Part shown: positions 5,450 to 9,623 of the stretch, piece by piece
How the letters are laid out: each line of letters opens with the position of its first letter
Position numbering within the stretch: the first letter of the stretch is position 1
Source of the DNA: a bacterium UBA7470
Lineage (GTDB): Bacteria > Pseudomonadota > Gammaproteobacteria > Burkholderiales > Burkholderiaceae_C
DNA length: 9,623 nt
Assembly: GCA_002479815.1 (NCBI GenBank)
Contig: DLPA01000176.1
Coordinates: forward strand, 1-9,623
Direction: 5' to 3'
Notes under the pieces: model-generated
The model's input: only the letters and a program-made list of their open reading frames with translations
Databases searched by the model: none
Told to the model about the DNA's origin: nothing
Position numbers and translations under genes: made by a program

Positions 5450-7537
5450 ATGACCCATCGCTTAGACCTTGCTGAACTTCTATCCCAACTTGACCCGCAA
5501 GCGCCGCTGGCGCAACGTCATCTTTGGCTCATGGCCTTGTTGCGCTGGTTGCGGGGTGATGGCGGGGCCGATCCTTCGGTACAGGCATGGCTGGCGCGGG
5601 TGGAGTTGTTGTTGGATGCGGCGGCGGCTCGGCCCGAGTGGGTGGCGCGTTGGCATCGTTGGTGGGTAGCGTGTCGTGCTGATGTCGATGTTGCCCCTGT
5701 GCTGGCCGATTTGGGGTTTGCACCGCGTACCGCATTCATCAGTGAATTGGGCCAACGTCTGCGCAAGAAGTGGTTGCCAAGCACGCCCGACACCACCGAT
5801 TTGGCGCAATTGTTTGAGCTGTTATTCCCCGATGCGGGCGATGCCGAGCGTTTGCGGGCACTGCCTCCGGCGCTGTTGCTGCGCTTAGAGCAGCTTTTGC
5901 TCCCACATGACGGCAGCGACGACAGCGGTGTGGCGCACGCCAGCCCTGCATCAGCAACGGGGTGCGCTGAACCGAATGGAATGAGTGTGGTGTGGGGCCA
6001 AACCTTGTTGGATGCCTTGACCTTTTGCGTGGCCCAAGTCAGTGCCACAGGCTTTGCGTCTGAAATACGGGTGCGTTTGTCGCCTGAGGCGAGGCAAAAC
6101 CGCACCTTTCACGCCCTGCCCTTGGTGTTTGAGGGATTTCGCGTCGCCGTCTCTACGCACGGCCCGCGCAGCACGCAAGCCCTGCATCAAGCCGATGTGT
6201 TGCGAGCACATTTGGCTGCGTGCCAAGCGGCGGCGCAAACGGTGTATGCCCACTTGGACGCGCATGGCATATCGGTCGGCATCGTGTTTCGCCTGCATCA
6301 GTTGCGCTTGCGAGTGGCGCGCATCGAGGCCTTGTTGCAAGCCCTGCAAGCCCCGCAAGCGATGGCTGGGGCCGTGGCGCTGTGGGCCGAGTTGATCGAA
6401 GTCAGCGACGACAGCCGCAGCGTGCGCCGTTTGATTGCCAGCAGCACGCACTTGACGGCGGCCAAAGTCGCCGAGCGCAGCGCCGAAAGTGGCGAGCATT
6501 ACATCACCCGCAACCGACGCGAATACCGCCAGATGTTGCAACAAGCCGCAGGCGGCGGTGTTGTCATCGGCTTCACCACTTGGGGCAAATTCTTGCTGTA
6601 CGGCTTGGCCTTGTCGCCGTTTTGGGCCGGATTCGCCGCAGGCATGAACTACGCGCTGTCGTTTGTGCTGGTGCAATTGCTGCATTTCACCGTAGCGACC
6701 AAGCAGCCTGCGGTCACTGCGCCGGCGATGGTGGCGAAGTTGCGCCACATTCGTGCGCCGGGGGCGGTGCGGCGTTTTGTCGATGAGGTCACGCATTTGT
6801 TTCGCTCGCAAGTAGCTGCAATTGTGGGCAATTTGGCCTTGGTGATACCAACCGTGGCGCTGATTGCGCTGGGCTTGCAAATGCTGACCGAGCAGTCGAT
6901 GCTGACAACGGCCCAAGCCGAGCATGTGTTGCACGATTTGAATGTGTGGGGGCCGACAGCCTTGTTTGCCGCGTTCACGGGGGTGTTGCTGTTTGCCAGC
7001 AGCATTGTGGCGGGATGGTTTGAAAACTGGTTTGTGCTGCACCGCTTGGATTCGGCACTGGCTTTACACCCCCGTGCCACCCGCTGGCTGGGCGCAGATC
7101 GTGCCCAACGCTGGGCCGCGTGGTTGCGCACCCATGTGTCTGGTTTTGCCGCCAATATTTCTTTGGGCCTGATGCTGGGGCTGGTGCCAGCCATCGCCAG
7201 CTTTGTGGGCTTGGGCCTAGAGGTGCGCCACGTCACCCTGTCTGCGGGGCAGCTCACCGCTGCGGTGGCGGCTCTGGGCTGGAGCAGCTTGCTCACGCCC
7301 GAGTTTGGGCTGGCCTTGATCGGCGTGATGGTGGTGGGGCCTTTGAATTTGGCGGTGAGTTTTTATCTGGCGTTCCGGCTGGCCTTGCGGGCGCAAGCCA
7401 TCAGCGATGTGCATCGCCAGCGCATCCGTGCCGCCATCCATCGGCGGATACGTCGTTTGCCGTGGAGCTTTGTCTGGCCTCCCGCTGCATCCACGCCGTC
7501 CAACGCGCATCACGACGCAAGCAAAGAGAAACACTGA
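5450..7537 (+). CDS. Gcr-family multi-pass membrane protein (commonly annotated 'site-specific recombinase')
   Basis: The 695-residue product has a mostly helical soluble N-terminal half (1-360) and a hydrophobic C-terminal half. The latter has likely membrane segments near 368-388, 391-415, 455-477, 502-525, 566-590 and 617-644, and a basic C-terminus. It resembles the proteobacterial family recalled as 'site-specific recombinase Gcr' (SpecificRecomb). Marks of the family are YITRNRREYRQML (351-363), GGGVVIGFTTWGKF (368-381), HFTVATKQPAVTAPAM (412-427) and the VAGWFENWFVLHRL stretch (520-533). I see neither the catalytic serine N-terminal motif of resolvases nor the R-H-R-Y pattern of tyrosine recombinases. 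A role in or at the membrane is more believable than DNA strand exchange. It starts 34 bp after apaG with a poor ribosome site and overlaps thiL by one base (TGATG), so translation is likely coupled to thiL. Its true function is unknown. Confidence 0.85.
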   Translation: MTHRLDLAELLSQLDPQAPLAQRHLWLMALLRWLRGDGGADPSVQAWLARVELLLDAAAARPEWVARWHRWWVACRADVDVAPVLADLGFAPRTAFISELGQRLRKKWLPSTPDTTDLAQLFELLFPDAGDAERLRALPPALLLRLEQLLLPHDGSDDSGVAHASPASATGCAEPNGMSVVWGQTLLDALTFCVAQVSATGFASEIRVRLSPEARQNRTFHALPLVFEGFRVAVSTHGPRSTQALHQADVLRAHLAACQAAAQTVYAHLDAHGISVGIVFRLHQLRLRVARIEALLQALQAPQAMAGAVALWAELIEVSDDSRSVRRLIASSTHLTAAKVAERSAESGEHYITRNRREYRQMLQQAAGGGVVIGFTTWGKFLLYGLALSPFWAGFAAGMNYALSFVLVQLLHFTVATKQPAVTAPAMVAKLRHIRAPGAVRRFVDEVTHLFRSQVAAIVGNLALVIPTVALIALGLQMLTEQSMLTTAQAEHVLHDLNVWGPTALFAAFTGVLLFASSIVAGWFENWFVLHRLDSALALHPRATRWLGADRAQRWAAWLRTHVSGFAANISLGLMLGLVPAIASFVGLGLEVRHVTLSAGQLTAAVAALGWSSLLTPEFGLALIGVMVVGPLNLAVSFYLAFRLALRAQAISDVHRQRIRAAIHRRIRRLPWSFVWPPAASTPSNAHHDASKEKH

Positions 7538-8538
7538 TGGGCGAGTTTGAACTGATACGCCGTTATTTTCAGCACGGCCTGCAAAGGCGCGAGATTGCGC
7601 TGGGCAATGGCGATGATTGCGCTTTGCTGGCACCCGCCGCCGGCCAGCGTTTGGCGGTTTCGACCGATATGCTGGTGGAGGGGCGGCATTTCTTGTCCAC
7701 CGTCGATCCTGAAGCCCTCGGTCACAAAGCCTTGGCGGTGAACTTGAGCGATTTGGCGGCGATGGGGGCGGAACCCTTGGCCTTCACGCTGGCCTTGGCC
7801 TTGCCGCGTGCCGATGCGCGTTGGCTAGAGGGCTTTTCGCGGGGCCTGCTGGCCTTGGCCGATGCCCACGAGTGCGTCTTGATGGGCGGGGACACGACGG
7901 CAGGGCCACTCAACATCTGCATCACCGTCTTCGGGCAAGTCCCACAAGCGCAGGCCTTGCGCCGCGATGCGGCGGTCGCTGGGGACGACATTTGGGTCAG
8001 CGGCAGCTTGGGCGAGGCGCGCTTGGCCCTAGAGGTGTTTCGCGGCACGCTGCATCTGGATACTTCTGATTTTGTAGCTGCTCGCGCCCGCATGGAGCGC
8101 CCCAGCCCACGCATCGCCCTTGGGATGGCCTTGCGCGGCATCGCCCACGCCGCCGCCGACATCAGCGATGGACTGTTGGGCGATTTGGGCCACATCCTCA
8201 CCGCCAGTCGCGTCGGGGCGGTGTTGGAGACCGCATGGCTGCTGGACACGTCGCTTCATCGCACCCTGTCGGCTTACCTGAGCACCGATGAGGTGTTGAG
8301 CCGGCTCTACCCTTGGGTCTTGACTGGGGGCGATGATTACGAGCTGGTGTTCACCGCGCCCGCCTCTGGGCGCGAGGCCGTGCTTGCTGCGGGTCGTCAG
8401 GCCCATGTCGCACTTACCCGCATCGGTCGCATCAGTGCCACGCCTGCGTTGGTGATGTTAGACCCTCAGCAACAGCCCCTCCCCCCCTCAACGGTGGCCC
8501 AGTGGCGGGGCTTTGACCATTTCTCCTCAGTGCCATAA
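7537..8538 (+). CDS. thiL: Thiamine-monophosphate kinase
   Basis: ThiL phosphorylates thiamine monophosphate to thiamine diphosphate with ATP, the last step of cofactor synthesis, in the cytoplasm. The 333-residue product aligns end to end with E. coli ThiL. It has GEFELIRRYF at the start, the metal/ATP site GDDCALL (25-31), STDMLVEGRHF (42-52), KALAVNLSDLAAMGAEP (64-80), the GGDTT loop (117-121), RPSPRI (188-193), DISDGLLGDLGHI (208-220), a C-terminal GGDDYEL and the closing GFDHF. The ATG at 7537 overlaps the stop of the preceding gene by one base. The frame stays open back to 7120, but that extension lies inside the membrane protein gene and has no ThiL character. In many bacteria pgpA follows thiL; here a GH12 lipoprotein gene does. 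Confidence 0.95.
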   Translation: MGEFELIRRYFQHGLQRREIALGNGDDCALLAPAAGQRLAVSTDMLVEGRHFLSTVDPEALGHKALAVNLSDLAAMGAEPLAFTLALALPRADARWLEGFSRGLLALADAHECVLMGGDTTAGPLNICITVFGQVPQAQALRRDAAVAGDDIWVSGSLGEARLALEVFRGTLHLDTSDFVAARARMERPSPRIALGMALRGIAHAAADISDGLLGDLGHILTASRVGAVLETAWLLDTSLHRTLSAYLSTDEVLSRLYPWVLTGGDDYELVFTAPASGREAVLAAGRQAHVALTRIGRISATPALVMLDPQQQPLPPSTVAQWRGFDHFSSVP

Positions 8539-8539
8539 T
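8513..8539 (+). promoter_or_regulatory. Candidate sigma-70 promoter inside the end of thiL
   Basis: TTGACC (8513-8518, 5 of 6 matches to TTGACA) is followed after 15 bp by CATAAT (8534-8539, 5 of 6 matches to TATAAT). The spacer is shorter than the ideal 17 bp. It lies about 40 bp before the lipoprotein start and could give that gene its own transcript. Seen by eye only. Part of the match comes from the GFDHF coding sequence and the thiL stop codon, so it may be chance. Confidence 0.35.
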
Positions 8540-8565
8540 CGGTCTGATCTGGCTTGCATTTGCAC

Positions 8566-8570
8566 AGGAG
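8566..8570 (+). promoter_or_regulatory. Strong ribosome binding site for the GH12 lipoprotein gene
   Basis: AGGAG sits 7 bases before ATG 8578, the ideal layout. It selects ATG 8578 over the earlier in-frame alternative near 8554 and over the internal ATG at 8611. It is the best ribosome site among the + strand genes here. Confidence 0.75.
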
Positions 8571-8577
8571 CGGCGCG

Positions 8578-9489
8578 ATGAACACCCCCCCCACCAATCG
8601 GCGTTTGGCGATGAAATGGCCTCCTGCGTATGCGGCTTGGACGGTCGCGCTCACACTTGTGGGCTGTGGTCAGCAAGAGGTCTCTTCCGCTCCCACCGCG
8701 GGTATTCCTGTCGCCGCTGCTCAGCCCAGTGCCCCTGCGATGACCGCTCCCTCTTTGCCCAATATGGTCTTGCAATGCGATGACTTTGCCACCGTTGCCG
8801 CAGGCGACTACATGATAGAAAACAACACATGGGGCAAGGGTCAAATGACGGGGTGGCAGCAATGCGTGGGGCTGGCTCCACATCCTCGCGGCGGCGTGGC
8901 GGGCTTGTGGAATTGGGATTGGAAGTATGAGGGCGATCAAGTCAAAGCCTACCCTGAAGTGATTTACGGCCACAAACCCGGCTACCCCAAGTCCACCACC
9001 CCCGCCTTGCCCCGTCAGCTCCAACAGCTCAGTGGCGTACAAATGGAGTACGAGGTGCACAGCTCGCGCCAAGGCTCGGGCAATTTATCGCTGGATATTT
9101 GGTTCACCAACACCGCCACGCCCACCACGTTCTCTGTGCCGACCATCACGCATGAGGTGATGATTTGGTTGAATGTGGAAGGCACGATGTATGCGGGCGG
9201 GCAGCAAGTCGATGAAACCACGCTCAACGGCATTCCCTACAAAGTCTTTGTGGGTGAGCACTTTGGCATGGGCTGGCGCTACATCGCCTTCACCCCTGTC
9301 AACGCCACCAGCCCGGGCAAACCGCTGTCGGGCACGCTGGACTTGTGGGCCTACTTCAACTACTTGCGCGACAAAAAATGGCTCAACGCTGATGCGTACT
9401 TAGCGGCGGTCAACTTCGGCAACGAAATCATCTCCGGCGCAGGCCAAACCCAGCTCTACCGCATGGCGGTCAAAACCCAAGAAAAATAG
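8578..9489 (+). CDS. Lipoprotein endo-beta-1,4-glucanase, glycoside hydrolase family 12
   Basis: GH12 enzymes cut beta-1,4-glucans such as cellulose or xyloglucan by a retaining mechanism. The 303-residue product begins with a lipoprotein signal: basic start, hydrophobic stretch, lipobox LVGC with Cys30. Gly follows the Cys, not Asp, which fits outer-membrane sorting. A Ser/Ala/Pro-rich linker (31-62) precedes the jelly-roll domain (about 65-300). That domain carries ENNTWGKGQMTGWQQC (81-96), WNWDW (111-115), VKAYPEV (122-128), DIWFTNT (173-179), HEVMIWLN (192-199) with the expected nucleophile Glu193, and FGNEIISG (280-287) with the expected acid/base Glu283. The order and spacing match Pectobacterium CelS, which has corresponding NNVWGK, VKAYPS, DELMIWLN and FGTEIFGG blocks. 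Both catalytic residues are present, so it should be active. The start has a strong ribosome site. Eight Cs (8585-8592) lie right after it. It follows thiL by 39 bp and is followed directly by a repeat copy. Cellulose versus xyloglucan preference cannot be told. Confidence 0.9.
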   Translation: MNTPPTNRRLAMKWPPAYAAWTVALTLVGCGQQEVSSAPTAGIPVAAAQPSAPAMTAPSLPNMVLQCDDFATVAAGDYMIENNTWGKGQMTGWQQCVGLAPHPRGGVAGLWNWDWKYEGDQVKAYPEVIYGHKPGYPKSTTPALPRQLQQLSGVQMEYEVHSSRQGSGNLSLDIWFTNTATPTTFSVPTITHEVMIWLNVEGTMYAGGQQVDETTLNGIPYKVFVGEHFGMGWRYIAFTPVNATSPGKPLSGTLDLWAYFNYLRDKKWLNADAYLAAVNFGNEIISGAGQTQLYRMAVKTQEK

Positions 9490-9490
9490 C

Positions 9491-9623
9491 AGTAAAAACC
9501 ATAGTAAAAAAGTGAGCTGCTTACGCAAGAAATACGCGGATTTCAGCCGATTAAATACTAAAAATTAGGCCAAAAAATCCAAAAAATATCCCCAAAACCT
9601 GTTTTTCAGCCCCGAACAAGGGG
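9491..9623 (+). repeat. Second copy of the AT-rich palindromic element, cut by the window end
   Basis: Two bases after the lipoprotein stop, ATAGTAAAAAA (9501-9511) is followed by TGAGCTGCTTACGCA (9513-9527). Both blocks are identical to 219-229 and 232-246 in the first element. Further on, 9545-9571 aligns loosely with the terminator hairpin of the first element (264-289), sharing GATT, CTAAAAAT and AG at matching places. Here, however, the stem is broken and As, not Ts, follow. A small CCCC-GAACAA-GGGG hairpin (9610-9623) ends the window. The right arm, if present, lies beyond it. The copy is in the same orientation as the left arm of the first element. Confidence 0.65.

Noticed and set aside
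5951..7042. Long - strand ORF of 363 codons opposite the membrane protein gene
   Set aside because: Its Gln/Arg/His-rich composition is typical of an antisense shadow of GC-rich coding DNA. The + strand gene has clear family motifs and the opposite strand has none.
7120..7536. In-frame upstream extension of thiL giving a 472-residue ORF
   Set aside because: It lies inside the membrane protein gene in another frame, its translation has no ThiL character, and the ThiL family start matches ATG 7537.
5450..7537. The idea that rdgC plus a 'recombinase' gene forms a mobile or recombination module
   Set aside because: The recombinase label is not backed by catalytic motifs, RdgC is a core nucleoid protein, and no attachment sites, integrase or cargo boundaries were seen.
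8058..8084. GTAGCTGCTCGCGC in thiL, similar to the core of the palindromic element
   Set aside because: It encodes an ordinary part of ThiL (DFVAARARM before RPSPRI), has no AT-rich flank or inverted partner, and differs from the core at several positions.

Overview
The window looks like chromosomal DNA from a betaproteobacterium, most likely a Burkholderiales member of the Comamonadaceae type. This rests on protein resemblance (long-form PurC, an RdgC beginning MFKNL, ApaG, the Gcr-type membrane protein, ThiL, a TctE-like kinase) and on moderately GC-rich coding DNA with heavy TTG leucine use. The genus cannot be named from the sequence alone. No rRNA, tRNA, CRISPR array, phage gene or transposase was seen.

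Layout. Positions 1-159 are the 3' end of a class II fructose-bisphosphate aldolase gene. Positions 160-633 carry no gene. They hold a weak hairpin, a 250-bp AT-rich element with imperfect inverted arms (211-460) that contains a strong intrinsic terminator, and then a purC leader with a cluster of ACGTG motifs and a hairpin. purC (634-1563, + strand) meets a two-component operon on the - strand tail to tail, with a 13-bp overlap. The operon runs from an OmpR-type response regulator (3755-3081) into a TctE-like sensor kinase (3029-1551). A 183-bp divergent control region (3756-3938) separates the regulator from rdgC.

From rdgC on, everything reads + strand with small gaps: rdgC (3939-4979), apaG (5014-5415), a 695-residue multi-pass membrane protein of the family usually labelled 'site-specific recombinase Gcr' (5450-7537), thiL (7537-8538, 1-bp overlap) and a lipoprotein glycoside hydrolase family 12 endoglucanase (8578-9489). 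No intrinsic terminator was seen between these five genes, so they could be co-transcribed. A candidate promoter in the end of thiL may drive the hydrolase separately. A further copy of the AT-rich element begins right after the hydrolase gene and runs off the window.

The genes do not form one pathway. Most are housekeeping: glycolysis/Calvin cycle, purine synthesis, recombination control and thiamine cofactor synthesis. The accessory content is the dispersed palindromic element, the GH12 lipoprotein behind thiL, and the membrane protein whose 'recombinase' label the sequence does not support. I saw no clear candidate for an entirely new multi-gene system. The repeat element is the most unusual feature.
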